A stretch of DNA of 20,995 nucleotides from Haplomitrium mnioides (taxonomy: Eukaryota > Marchantiophyta > Haplomitriopsida > Calobryales), in assembly GCA_049999725.1 (NCBI GenBank), contig JBNGIS010018150.1:1-20995 (forward strand), given 5' to 3'. Shown here one piece after another: positions 1 to 9,364 of this stretch (its first letter is position 1; every line of letters begins with the position of its first letter). The position numbers and the translations under genes are program-made. A model generated the notes under the pieces. That model saw only the letters and a program-made list of their open reading frames with translations, searched no databases and had not been told where the DNA came from.

Positions 1-2376
1 CCTGCAAGACTACAAAAGGAAACCAGACCTGCTACTGATATTGCACCCAAGGCTAAACGAGGACGACCACTTGGCTCCAAAAATAAGCCAAAACCTGACC
101 AAGCACTCAACACCAACATCGAAACTCCACCCACCCAAGACAGAATGTCTGACACATCGAGACCAACAATTCCAGACAATGAGGAGATATCCATCGATTA
201 CTCGCACACCGGTCATATATGGACAAGAGACAAAACTGATATCGACGACATGTTTGCTTACTTAGTATCTCAAAGTATAGATAACAATACACCAGACCCT
301 GTCTCCGTACAAGATGCACAATCCAGACAGGACTGGCCTCAATGGGAACAAGCGATTAATTCAGAACTTGACTCCCTGATTCATCGCCAAGTCTTTGGCT
401 CCATTACCCCAGCAACTCCCGACATGACTCTAACTGGCTACAGATTCATTTTTGTCAGAAAAAGAAATGCAAAGGGCGACATCACCAGATACAAAGCCAG
501 ATTAGTCGCAAAAGGATACACTCAAATACCTGGCAGAGACTATAACCTAACATATTCACCCGTAATGGACTCCATTACATACAGATACATGATCGCCTTC
601 GCCATTCAACGAAACCTCATCATGCACATCATGGACGTTATCACGGCCTACCTGTATGGCATACTTGACTCACAGATATACATGAAGGCACCTCCAGAAC
701 TCATATCAAGGTTATCATTTCACATTCAGGGGGAGAAACAAACATCTGAGACTGGACCTCTCGTCCATCAAGGCAAAACATCTGAGGTTGGACCTTTTGT
801 CCCTCAATGCCCAATATCTGAGGCTGGACCTTTTGTCCCCCAATGCAGAATATCTACAGGACCTATAGTCCACAAATGGCTACAAGAAACAGGACCTACT
901 GTCCTCATGACAAAGAGAAAACGCCATACAATGAACAACATGCTCATGACCGCGATACCTGGACCTTTAGTCCAACCAGCAAAACTGCTGAGCACGCAGT
1001 CCAACAGAGGACCTTCAGTCCCATCAACAAGCATGGCAGATTGACAAAAGATTGGACATCCAGTCCAACCAGCAACAAAGCTGAAAAAACACAATGACAA
1101 GGGACCTTTAGTCCCAAATCGATCATGTGTACATGGAAACATTCCATCGACAAAGCATTCAGCAAATGAGACATATAAAGCATCAAATCGATTGGACCCT
1201 CAAATGGCAGTCCAAGTCATGAGATCGATGTATGGTCTCAAACAAAGCGGCAGAAATTGGTATCAACGATTCAAATCAGAAATGATCACCATGAATTTCA
1301 AGAATGACGACATTGCACCATGCCTATTCATGAAACAAGACACCCCTGAGTATGTCATAGTGGCAATATACGTGGACGATATTAACATTTTTGGGACACC
1401 ATGCCTTACCTCTGACACCATTGAGAAACTGAAAACTACCTTTGAAATGCGAGACATCGGGGAACCTGACTTCTGTTTGGGAATACAATTCGAGCACTTA
1501 CGTGACGGCATTCTGATACACCAGTCAACTTACACTTCCAAAATGCTGAAACAATTCAACATGGAAAAAGCTCATCCGATGAGCACGCCTATGGAAATGA
1601 GATCCTCCGATCCCTCTAAAGACATGTTCTCCAAAAGAAAAGAAACAGAACCCACACTTGGACTAGAGAAACCATACCTATCTGCCATTGGAGCATTGAT
1701 GTATCTGGCAAATCAGACCAGACCCGACATTGCTTTCGTTGTAAACCTGCTAGCAAGGCATAGCTCACAACCAACGATACGCCATTGGAATGGCATCAAA
1801 AGAATTTTCAGGTACCTACAAGGAACTGTAGACATGGGTCTATTCTTCCCGAGAAATGCAGAAAACGACATCGTTGGATATGCTGATGCTGGATACTTAT
1901 CCGACCCTGACGACACAAAATCACAAACATGATATGTATTCCTTAAAGGAGGTACAGCTATTTCGTGGAAAAGCACCAAACAGACCATTACAACAACCTC
2001 TACCAATCATGCCGAAATTATAGCTTTATACGAGGCAAGCAGAGAATGTATTTGGCTACGACAGTTGATTGATCACATCAACTCCAACACGGGTCAGCAA
2101 CTTATCCAATCCCCTACAGTACTCTATGAAGATAATAGACCATGTGTTGATCAAATAGCCCAAGGATTCATCAAAGGGGACAGAATTAAACATATAGCCC
2201 CTAAATTCTTCTACACTCATGAACAACATGGCGAACAGATTAATGTGAAATGGATACCAAGCAAAGACAATAGGGCTGACATCTTCACTAAACCCCTACC
2301 TACTGCCCTACACAGGGCACATACCGAGGGCATTGGTCTACGAAAATTATCCGAACTCAATAGAAAGCAACATTGA
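1..2376 (+). pseudogene. pol: Copia-1 pol (integrase tail, RT, RNase H), two in-frame stops
   Basis: One frame is open from base 1 to the stop at 2374-2376, apart from TGA codons at 1042-1044 and 1930-1932. The sister copy has GGA at the second site, so that stop is a point mutation. It starts in the integrase-RT linker with an AT-hook-like KRGRP (nt 55-69). RT then follows: KARLVAKGYTQ, motif A in MDVITAYLYG, a repeat-rich insertion (about 725-1190), YGLKQSGRNWY, and the catalytic YVDD at nt 1369-1380. RNase H follows with YADAGYLSD, the HAEIIALY glutamate and the YEDNRP aspartate, all key acidic residues present. The family's role is copying element RNA into cDNA and removing the RNA strand in virus-like particles. 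Only two nonsense codons and no frameshift indicate recent loss of coding capacity. Domain assignment is by motif recognition; the 5' part is off-window. Confidence 0.93.
754..1114 (+). repeat. Nine in-frame GGAC-N5-GTCC palindromes inside copia-1 RT
   Basis: Nine 13-nt units with a perfect four-base stem (GGAC, five bases, GTCC) start at 754, 790, 826, 859, 892, 961, 1009, 1054 and 1102. Spacings are 36, 36, 33, 33, 69, 48, 45 and 48, all multiples of three. Each unit is read GGA CCT NNN GTC C and so encodes G-P-x-V, except 1054, which reads G-H-P-V. Several stems are longer: TTGGAC/GTCCAA at 1052-1068, and GGGAC/GTCCC at 1101-1115. The peptide units run about 11-16 residues and are rich in Q, K, T and S. 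The array falls between RT motif A and YGLKQ, where copia RTs normally have a short linker. The same array is in copia-2. Function is unknown. Confidence 0.9.
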
Positions 2377-2390
2377 CATGTCATTTTCAC

Positions 2391-2621
2391 ATGGTTCAAT
2401 CTCTGTCTACATATTATATCTCGCTTTCTGATATTGAGAATAATGTTTTAACTCTCGGATTTGTTTTACAGATATTCATCAACATCACGCCGCCACTACT
2501 GATATATGCATGGCTGATGAGGGCTCACAGGTTTTTCCATACAAATGCCGAGAAGACGTCAACAAGAGGAGCCAGCAACAACACAACACCTTCGACGACA
2601 ATACAACAAATAGATGCGTGA
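2391..2621 (+). CDS. Small ORF downstream of pol, one possible membrane segment
   Basis: A 76-codon ATG frame begins 15 nt after the pol stop, in a different frame. Residues about 18-41 are strongly hydrophobic (NVLTLGFVLQIFINITPPLL and on), followed by a basic and then a Ser/Thr/Asn-rich tail. That could be a single membrane segment and makes an env-like or accessory protein conceivable. The sister element has only a loosely similar stretch around QIF in the matching place and no convincing orthologous protein. The sequence TTGTTTTACAG just before ATATTC (2462-2478) also resembles a 3' splice site. Most likely this is chance coding in the 3' non-coding region. No family is recognised. Confidence 0.25.
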   Translation: MVQSLSTYYISLSDIENNVLTLGFVLQIFINITPPLLIYAWLMRAHRFFHTNAEKTSTRGASNNTTPSTTIQQIDA

Positions 2622-2766
2622 TGATTGGTTCCTACTTGTTTCATACAATCCATTCTTTGATGTAAATGCACTCAAGTGGTGGCACTCTTTCCCCCAGAAG
2701 AAAGTAGGGGGGTTTTAATGAGACCACACTTGCAGCAGCATATAAACTACTATAGTCCTAGAAGTG
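2622..2766 (+). other. Copia-1 3' non-coding region with conserved block
   Basis: No coding is seen here. Bases about 2675-2728 form a block strongly conserved with the sister copy (reverse strand, about 18749-18802). It contains CTTTC-N8-GAAAG (2687-2704), where the stem is kept while the loop differs, followed by GGGTTTTAATGAGAC. A TTTTAATGAG-type sequence upstream of the polypurine tract is common in plant copia elements. The block probably lies in the element's 3' leader to plus-strand priming or in transcript 3' processing; that role is inferred. Confidence 0.55.
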
Positions 2767-2803
2767 TGACTGATAAGTTAAGGACAAATCAGTCAAGGGG
2801 GAG
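2767..2803 (+). promoter_or_regulatory. Stem-loop plus polypurine tract of copia-1
   Basis: TGACTGAT (2767-2774) pairs with ATCAGTCA (2788-2795) across a 13-nt loop, and the 3' arm runs directly into the polypurine tract AAGGGGGAG (2795-2803). The tract is the RNase H-resistant primer for plus-strand DNA synthesis and ends exactly at the first base of the LTR. The sister copy has TGGCTGATT/AATCAGCCA in the same place, so the third pair changes from A-T to G-C with pairing kept. Confidence 0.8.
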
Positions 2804-2952
2804 TGTTATAGGACTATAGGACTAAGTCTATCTATACCCTATATATAGATAGGGTTACACACACTCTCACTCTCCGTTGTATTCTACTCTATGGAATGAA
2901 GAAGTGCGACGCAGCGTGACTTGCATGTGTGTGTCTCATCTATACTACAACA
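2804..2952 (+). repeat. Copia-1 3' LTR, 149 bp
   Basis: The LTR starts TGTTATAGGAC right after the polypurine tract and ends TACTACAACA, giving TG...CA ends. At 149 bp it is very short for a full-size copia element. A TATA-like TATATATAG lies at 2840-2848, within a perfect 9-bp inverted repeat CTATCTATA/TATAGATAG (2828-2836 and 2844-2852). The ends match the copia-2 LTR, but the middle does not align convincingly. Confidence 0.88.
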
Positions 2953-2997
2953 GATGCAAGATAAATCTGGTGGACTTCATATTAGGAATGATAAAGC

Positions 2998-4870
2998 CTA
3001 AACTTGTAGCATGAGCAACATCAACAAATGTGTCTTTAAGGAGCAAGCAAAAATCCAATAAATACACAACAATATTATTTTAGATAAGTATCTCCATCTT
3101 TGACTAGGTAGCGTTTGTAGCTGCTTTAGAAGTGACAATTTTTGCATTCCGATGTCATGTATATGATCGTGGTGTAATGATGAAGGCAAAAGCTTTGTAA
3201 GCAAATTAGCTCTATTTTGGACAGAGGGGATCTATTCAACACCAAATTTGTCACCATGTTGTTTCTATATGTAAAATAGTTTAGAAGCTATATGTTTAAT
3301 ACGATCCCTCTTGATAAAGCCTTGTGCGATTTGCACCACACAAGGACAATCATCCTTGTAAATATTTGCAAGAACTATTAGAATGATTGTTTTGTATTTT
3401 TATAAATATGTTGAATCAAATTTTGAAGCCAAATATATTTCCTAGTGGTCTCAATAGGGCTATAGTCTTGGCATGATTTGATGAAGTCATAGTAAGCATG
3501 TGTTTTGTACTCTTCCACAAAATAGTTGTCATGCCTTGTAGAAATACATATCTTGTTTGGGATTTGGCATCAACTATATTAGACAAGTATCTATCATCAG
3601 CAAAACCTATCATCTATTGATTCACATCATTTGGGAAATATAAGCCCACATGAGTAGTTCATCGTAAATATCTAAGAACACGTTTAATGCCATTCCAATG
3701 TCTTATAGTAGGTTGAGCACTTTGTTTGGCAAGCATACTCAGTAGAAATTTGATATTAGTCCTTGTTTGGTTAGCCAAATACAATAGGGCTCCAATTGCA
3801 CAGAGGTAAGGCTTTTCTGAGCCTAGTATCGATTTACGCTATTGGCGATTTGTGAACATGTCTTTCATTGGATCTTAGGATCTTAGATCCATAAGGGTGT
3901 TAACAAGGTGGAATTTATGCATACTAAATTGCTTAAAGATCTTTTATGTGTATTTCTTTTGGGTCATTAGAATCCCTTCGGGAAAAAAAATCAAGCTTGA
4001 TGCCTAGACAATAGGTTGGTTTTCTAATATCTTTCATGTTGAAAATTCCTTTCAATGTATTTACTACACTAACAATTAACTTAGAAGCTCTGAAGATATT
4101 GATATCATCCACGTAAATTGCCAAGGTTACGAATTCTTGTCCCTCATATTCAAAGAATAGACAAGGTGCTATATGATTGTCATTGGTAAAATTTAGGGCA
4201 AGCATCTCAGCCTTAAATCTTTTGTACCAGATTTTGTCGCTCTCTTTAAGGTTGCATATTGAGCATAACACCCGTAATGCAAAGGGCTTTCTTTGTTTCT
4301 GGGCATTTTTAGGTACATTCACTTGAATGTTCTTTAATGTGTGAAGCACATTCATTAGTGGTTTCATCTTTTTGGCAGGATGTCTTCTAGATTTATGTTG
4401 CTATTTTCAGTACTCAGTAGGATCCCACTAGATAAACCATTAGCTAAAGGCTGAACTAGTGTGAGTAGCAAACTTTGTACTTTTTGGACTATAAGTCCAA
4501 CTTCCTTTTATTGCCCCTTCCTATGCTTAGTAGGAGCTGTACTCAGAAATCCATCAATTGTAGTCTGTGTAGGTGTTTGTAGCATGCTCAATACATATTA
4601 GACTATAGGTCCAGTTTCTTTTGTAGCAATTATTTGCTTTATACCAAACAATAGTTTTGGATCAATATTCTGTATCCGGTCCCTCTAAATATGAAATGCT
4701 ACTCTGTTGAGTGATTCAGAAGGTGCTTTTATGTAAATTTTAGTATCCAATATTCCATATAAATATGCAATAACTACATCCATTGGATGCATTTTCAAAT
4801 TGTGGTGCATTGCAAAAGCTATCATGTATAACCTTTTGCAACTAGTTGAGCTTTATATCATGCCATCTTT
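2998..4870 (-). pseudogene. pol: Copia-3 RT and RNase H remnant
   Basis: Reading the - strand, an RT start resembling MDVVIAYLYGILDTKIY lies near 4790-4730. A region matching the palindrome insertion follows (about 4720-4260), then a decayed LKESDKIWYKRFKAEM and an intact YVDDINIF whose YVDD is encoded at 4115-4104. RNase H follows near 3613-3420 with FADDRYLS and SNHAKTIAL. The last has lost the family's catalytic glutamate (HAE in the other copies, HAK here). The C-terminal DMLTKLLPSSLH resembles the ADMFTKPLP end of copia pol near 3200. Several frameshifts and stops separate the pieces, so it is not functional. Confidence 0.85.
4486..4612 (-). repeat. Two relic GGAC palindromes in copia-3
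   Basis: GGACTATAAGTCC (4486-4498 on +) keeps a perfect GGAC/GTCC stem although its coding-strand reading has changed G-P to G-L. GACTATAGGTCC (4601-4612) keeps GAC/GTC pairing with the outer pair broken. Both occur at the place in RT where copia-1 and copia-2 carry the full arrays, and read T-G-P-I-V or V-G-L-I-V on the coding strand. This places the insertion in a common ancestor of all three elements. Confidence 0.7.
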
Positions 4871-5559
4871 CCTTTGGCATTCCATTTTCTTACAAAGATA
4901 AACTTGTCTCATGTAAGATTTGTACTAGAAAGAATGGGTATAATAGGGCCAAAAACCTTTCTCTTGATTAGAGAATCGAGTTTTGAATTAAGTTCTTTTT
5001 CTTACAGTAGCCAATCATGGCGGTTATATGCTTCAAAACAATGACAAGGTCACCCATATCATTAGTGATCTCTTGTGATATCATATATGTAGACTGGTTA
5101 TCAATTGAAATATTTTCTCTCTACCAAATTATGCTTATATGCATATATTGTATTGATATTCTTCATTTTCCCATATGAAGATTTATTTCAAATGGATTCG
5201 AGAGCTTTTCTATTCGCGGTTCTACTATCGTTATAAGATTTCTCCTATGTATTAGGAAAGAACCTTTAGAACCGAAGAGTTACCATTTTTGAGCTCTTGG
5301 TTGGGCGTTAAATGTAGTGATTTAGGTGAGCTTGACCTTTGCAAAAACATTTATAACCTTGATATGTGATCGTGTTACAGTAGCCACATCACTAAAGTCG
5401 TCACATAATTTTTCTAATGTCTAATTTGAATATAAGATACTTCTTGTTCTATTTATTAAGTGTGTGGATCATTTAAGAATGTGGCATTTTTTATACCATA
5501 ATGAACTGAAAACACTCTTTTGATTGTTATGTGCTGCAAAGCCTAAACTCATTTCTACA

Positions 5560-6460
5560 TCCTCATAAAAGTGGAAATCTTAGAATCTTGCTTCATATAT
5601 GTCTTGAGTTGAAGGTTCTAAGAACTTGATGATTGATTGACTATCAAATCCTATATATATCACTACATTCCGTTGTGGGCCCATCTTAGTATGTTTGGGA
5701 CTCAATATTGGGACTAAGATCTCACATCCAAAAGTTCTTAGATGGGAAGTATTTGAAAGCATTCCCAATGCTAAATGGTAAGGGGATATAGTATTAAAAG
5801 ATGAAGGTATGTATTTTAATAATGAAGCTGCTTGTATAATGGCATGGCCCCATGTTGTGGGGGATAATTTAGTGTGAATCAACAAAGAACGAGCAATTTT
5901 TTGCAATTGTTTAATAACTGGTTCTACTATTCTTTTTTTTTTTTTAAATACATATGGTATAAGGTACTAAGGTTGTATCCTTGAGATACTACAGAAGTCA
6001 CTAAAAGTCTTTGAAGTAAATTCTCATGCTCCATCAACTAAAAAAACCTTCATGGGATTCTATAAAATATGTATTCGCAATTTCAATATATTTACTAAAG
6101 TTCTTCGGAAAACTAGGTTTCTTGTAGATAGGAGTGATACTTGTGACAACTTTGTTGAAGAATCTATTATAGCTAGAAAAACTTGGAATGGTTCACTCGG
6201 TGGTTAATAGGACCACAAACATATGCATAAAGATGCTATAGAAATCTAGGGATATTATATACTGTTTTATTGATGGCTAAACAAGTTGAAAACTTGAATT
6301 GGGAGCAAGTCATAAAAGGTTGTTTCATTAGTGATGAATGGGAAGAGGGTATTCCTACTTAATCTTTAAGAATTTTATTATACATATTTTTACCAAGATG
6401 GCCTAATTTGGTACGCCATAATTAAATAATATTTTTGATGTTATATTCAACAAAATGTAT
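5560..6460 (-). pseudogene. pol: Copia-3 integrase remnant
   Basis: The best segment (5906-5580) reads MQKIARSLLIHTKLSPTTWG at its start and later TFGCEILVPI, KMGPQRNVVIYIGF and SIIKFLEPSTQDIYEARF. These are hallmarks of the C-terminal half of plant copia integrase. Further upstream on the - strand (about 6420-6380), LWRTKLGHLGKNMYNKI resembles the zinc-binding RLGHPG region. The DDE core between them is scrambled by stops and frameshifts, and its aspartate motif cannot be found. The family's role is insertion of cDNA into the genome; this copy cannot do so. Confidence 0.8.
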
Positions 6461-6569
6461 TTGTATGGTAGAAATATAAAGACATGGTGGTATTGAAATA
6501 AAGTGTCTCCTTGATTTGCATATTATTATTATCAATTTGAAAATATGTAGGACTTCTTTTTCATCTTGA

Positions 6570-6840
6570 TTACTGGTATGTGTGTCTAGTTTATTAGCTC
6601 AAATATCTCAAAAGCTAATAAGATTTCATTTGGATGTGGGTGCATATATTGAAGCACGTATCTCAAAGATTGTACCATGAGGAAATATAACAGTCGCAGA
6701 GCCATATCCTTCCTCAATTTGTTATTGTAGAGATAGTTCGGGCTGAAGATATGATATGTTTAAAATATCTTTTATTTCATATGGTATGTGATGTTCTTTT
6801 ATTGACAATACAATTTATTGTCTCTACCTCAAAAGGTGGG
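6570..6840 (-). pseudogene. pol: Copia-3 aspartic protease remnant
   Basis: On the - strand a stretch near 6720-6590 reads IEEGYGSATVIFPHGTIFEI, followed by an NLISF-like end. This matches the family pattern of copia protease (G-x-G-x-A-x-I-x-x-P-x-G-T and NLLSFKDI). The catalytic D-S/T-G upstream is not recognisable. Two stop codons interrupt even this short segment. Confidence 0.6.
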
Positions 6841-6980
6841 CTATATGAGATTATGGTGATGTAGGTTTATTAGCATATTCTTCAAGATTTTGTTCTACTT
6901 CAAAAACATTTTCCTAAGATTGAGTTGTAAGACTATTAATGTTATTTGTATATAGTCTAACCAAATCTGTAGGTGCTCTA

Positions 6981-7870
6981 CGATTTCTGGAAGTATGACC
7001 AAGGTTCCCACATTTGGTAACATTTAGAGGAGTTTAGAATTCTATTAGTTGAATTTCTAAATTTTGTCTTTCTCTACCTCTCCCCTTGATTGGATTCCTA
7101 TTCTACCATATTGGTTTATTGATATTTTTGCCAGTATCTTGTCCTCTAAAAGAGAAGGTACAACCTCTTACTAGGAAACATTCACCCTTCCTCATGAAGG
7201 TGCCTCTAGTCCTTGCTCCTCTTTGACGAGTACAAGTGTTAAATATTGTTGGAGGATCTGATCTGACAAGAGGTGAGAGGGCTCCATAAGGCCTAAATTT
7301 GGAAATTTTAAGAAGCATTATTTGGTGTTTTTCAGTAACTAGCATATGTGCTATTAATTATGAATACTATGTAAAGTTCATATTGCGATATTGTGCAGAT
7401 ATCACTAAGTTTGTGGCATGAAATGTGGCAGAGTTTTTCAATCTGCTCTACATCATTGACATGATGTCCACAAATGGCAAGCTGGGAGACTATTTGGAAG
7501 AGTTCACTATTATATTTGGTAGCAATTTTATAATCATGTACCCTCAAGTTGATCTAGTCATGACGAGTTCCTGGTAAGGATATCAACCTCGTATGATCAA
7601 ATCTCAATTTTAGTTCATCCGATAGAGCTCTAGGATATATTCATTTAGATATTTGGCTTTGAGTACTTCAACTAAGTGATGTATGATCAATATTAATGCA
7701 TGTGCTTTCTCTTGCAGAGTATGCTCATTATTTAACAAGATCATATTATACAAATTCTTAGCAATGAAGCTCTTAGCAATCAAGCGAGCCTCCATATCAA
7801 AGCTCCAAGAGAGGTAGTTGTATCCATCTATTGTTAACTCATGGAAATGCAATTTTTCCATAGTAGTCAT
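6981..7870 (-). pseudogene. gag: Copia-3 gag remnant with zinc knuckle
   Basis: The start at 7870 reads MTTMEKLHFHELTIDGYNYL and then SWSFDMEARL. This is the typical N-terminus of plant copia Gag (L-D-G-x-N-Y-x-x-W). The frame runs 86 codons to 7610 and is then broken. An Arg/Gly-rich spacer occurs around 7270-7140 in another frame. A CCHC zinc knuckle lies at 7022-6981: C-Y-Q, then one extra base causing a frameshift, then C-G-N-L-G-H-T-S-R-N with the final Cys replaced by Arg. The family's role is capsid formation and RNA binding in cytoplasmic virus-like particles. This copy is dead. Confidence 0.82.
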
Positions 7871-8909
7871 TTTGCTTTTATATATAGTTCTTGGAAAATG
7901 AAATTAGTTGTTAAAGATTATTGAAACTAAGATTGCATTATAATGACTCAATTTGTTAGAAATATAGTACATTATTGTTAATCGTGAAAGTTTCTTATTT
8001 CAAAATAGATATACGTCAAAGGGTTGTTTGTATTGCATGATGGAAATTTTCAACAAGAATTGTTATTATGCTTATTAGAATGGAAGATTTAGTTGAATTG
8101 AATGTTATTTCTAAGTAATGTAAAATTTTCTTGGTGCATTTAGATAGATTTCCAATTTTTTGTGAGCTCCTTTTTCTTCTTTGTTGTAGTGAAGAATTTA
8201 ATATGTCACAAGTGCATAGGAATTATTTGAAATTAATCTCTAGAGACGAGCATAACATAGCTTTAGTATAAATTGTTCCAAGAAAATGCATTGATCAAAA
8301 CTCCATCCAAATCATATCGATGTAATTTGGAGCTCCACTATAGTCTTCAATTGCTCGTGCAATATATGTATGAAATTGATCTTCACGTGTTTGAAATTCT
8401 TCCAAAAAGTGCATGCAACTAATCTATTTGCATATTTTCCAAAAAATAATAAAGCTTTCTATATTTTTCTTTTGTTGAAAATATATGATTGTTTTTTATC
8501 TCCCAAAAATCATTTTAAAATGTAAATATGTGCTGATAATGTATTACATTCATCTATGCTAATTATGCAATATATTCTCCAACATAGTATATCTTCTCTC
8601 TTTCTTGTATTCGATAGATGAATGAAGATATTTTATGTGCTACAAGGTGTTTTCTACTTCATAAGAAGAGGGAGTTATAACTAATTATTTGAAAATATAG
8701 ATTAGATCTTCAAAAACATTCTAAAACTTGAGAGAGTAGAGGAAGTAGTAATAAATCTAACACAAAAGAAGTTATAAAATGGTATTGCTATATGTTTTAT
8801 TATATAGAAAGAATTTTGTTTTTTCATTCTTCATATAAAAAATATCAAAAAATTATATAGAAACTTATCATGTTTGGATAATATGTATGCGTGTAGAATA
8901 AAATGGATT
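7871..8909. other. AT-rich unassigned interval
   Basis: About 1 kb of very AT-rich DNA lies between the copia-3 gag start and the gypsy 5' LTR. It should contain the copia-3 leader and 5' LTR, but no primer binding site, TG...CA repeat or partner repeat could be recognised. No reading frame of interest, tRNA or low-complexity array is visible. Confidence 0.6.
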
Positions 8910-9351
8910 TGTAATAACTACTAATTTTAGTAAGCAGTAACTAAAAATAGAGTAAGATATATCATCAACTTTGTCTAAAAAGTCAGTACTAAGCTAGAGT
9001 ATAAAAAAATGATGGCTATTATAAAGAGAACGACACGTGGCAAACAAAAGATCAAAGAAGTAGAAGGTTTTAAGATAAAGACATATAGCACAAAAAGAAT
9101 AAAAGTAAAAGGTGGTCTAATCAGAGTGAGAGAAATGGGTGGTCCAATTGAAAGAGGATAGAAAAGGAATCAATGAGTTTCCTCCACATGTGTAGGCAAG
9201 TTGCTTTCTATTTAGTATATAAAAAAAAACGAGAGTGCTTTGCTGGGCATCTCTTATCTTGTGGGTTTTTGAAGTTCATTGTGCGCTACTATTGTGCTAA
9301 CTTGTATATGCAATGTTTAGATGGGTGTGTGTGTATGTGTGTAGTGTTACA
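8910..9351 (+). repeat. Gypsy 5' LTR, about 442 bp
   Basis: The start TGTAATAACTACTAA aligns with 18072 onward, and the end GTGTTACA lies one base before the PBS. Shared landmarks with the 3' LTR are GAGTAAGATAT, AAAAAATGATGG, GAACGACACGTG and TTTAGTATATAA. A TATA box TATATAAA lies at 9216-9223. A G-box/ABRE-type ACACGTGGC lies near 9034-9042. The last ~80 bp have no partner in the truncated 3' LTR. Confidence 0.85.
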
Positions 9352-9352
9352 A

Positions 9353-9364
9353 TGGTATCAAAGC
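9353..9364 (+). promoter_or_regulatory. Primer binding site, initiator-Met tRNA type
   Basis: TGGTATCAAAGC starts one base after the LTR end. It differs at one position from TGGTATCAGAGC, the complement of the 3' end of plant initiator-Met tRNA, the usual minus-strand primer of chromoviruses and many copia elements. Confidence 0.88.

Larger units (their letters stand above)
1..2952 (+). mobile_element. Ty1/copia retrotransposon copia-1, 3' part
   Basis: This is the 3' portion of an LTR retrotransposon; its 5' LTR, gag, protease and most of integrase lie left of the window. Visible in order are the end of the integrase/linker region, an RVT_2 reverse transcriptase, copia RNase H, a 3' non-coding region, polypurine tract AAGGGGGAG and a TG...CA LTR. 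The base order integrase-RT-RNase H is diagnostic of Ty1/copia. The five bases after the LTR (GATGC, 2953-2957) should be one copy of the target-site duplication, but the partner is off-window. The element sits at the 3' end of the decayed copia-3 element, so it is the younger insertion. It belongs to the same family as the - strand copy at 18518-20995. Confidence 0.93.
2958..7870 (-). mobile_element. Decayed Ty1/copia retrotransposon copia-3
   Basis: Remnants occur in the order gag (7870 downward), zinc knuckle, protease, integrase, RT and RNase H (about 3000), which is the copia order on the - strand. Frameshifts and stops are dense, and no frame exceeds 144 codons. It is related to copia-1 and copia-2: the RT, RNase H and the GGAC palindromes are recognisably shared. 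No LTR, PBS or target duplication could be found. Copia-1 interrupts or abuts its 3' end at about 2953-2958. It is clearly the oldest copia copy here. Confidence 0.85.

Noticed and set aside
804-1142. 112-codon antisense frame across the palindrome array
   Set aside because: It is the mirror of the palindromic coding repeat (G-T-K-G-P) and arises from self-complementarity.
711-1209. The RT insertion as a spliced intron (GT at 711, AG at 1209)
   Set aside because: The length is not a multiple of three so the frame would shift, copia-2 has AT instead of GT at the donor, and the segment is open in frame apart from point stops.
2373-2390. TTG start for the small ORF after pol
   Set aside because: A plant transcript would use ATG; the first in-frame ATG is at 2391.
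5931-5945. Poly-T run as a poly(A) tail of a - strand retroposon
   Set aside because: It lies within the continuous copia-3 integrase region and has no target duplication; a slippage expansion is simpler.
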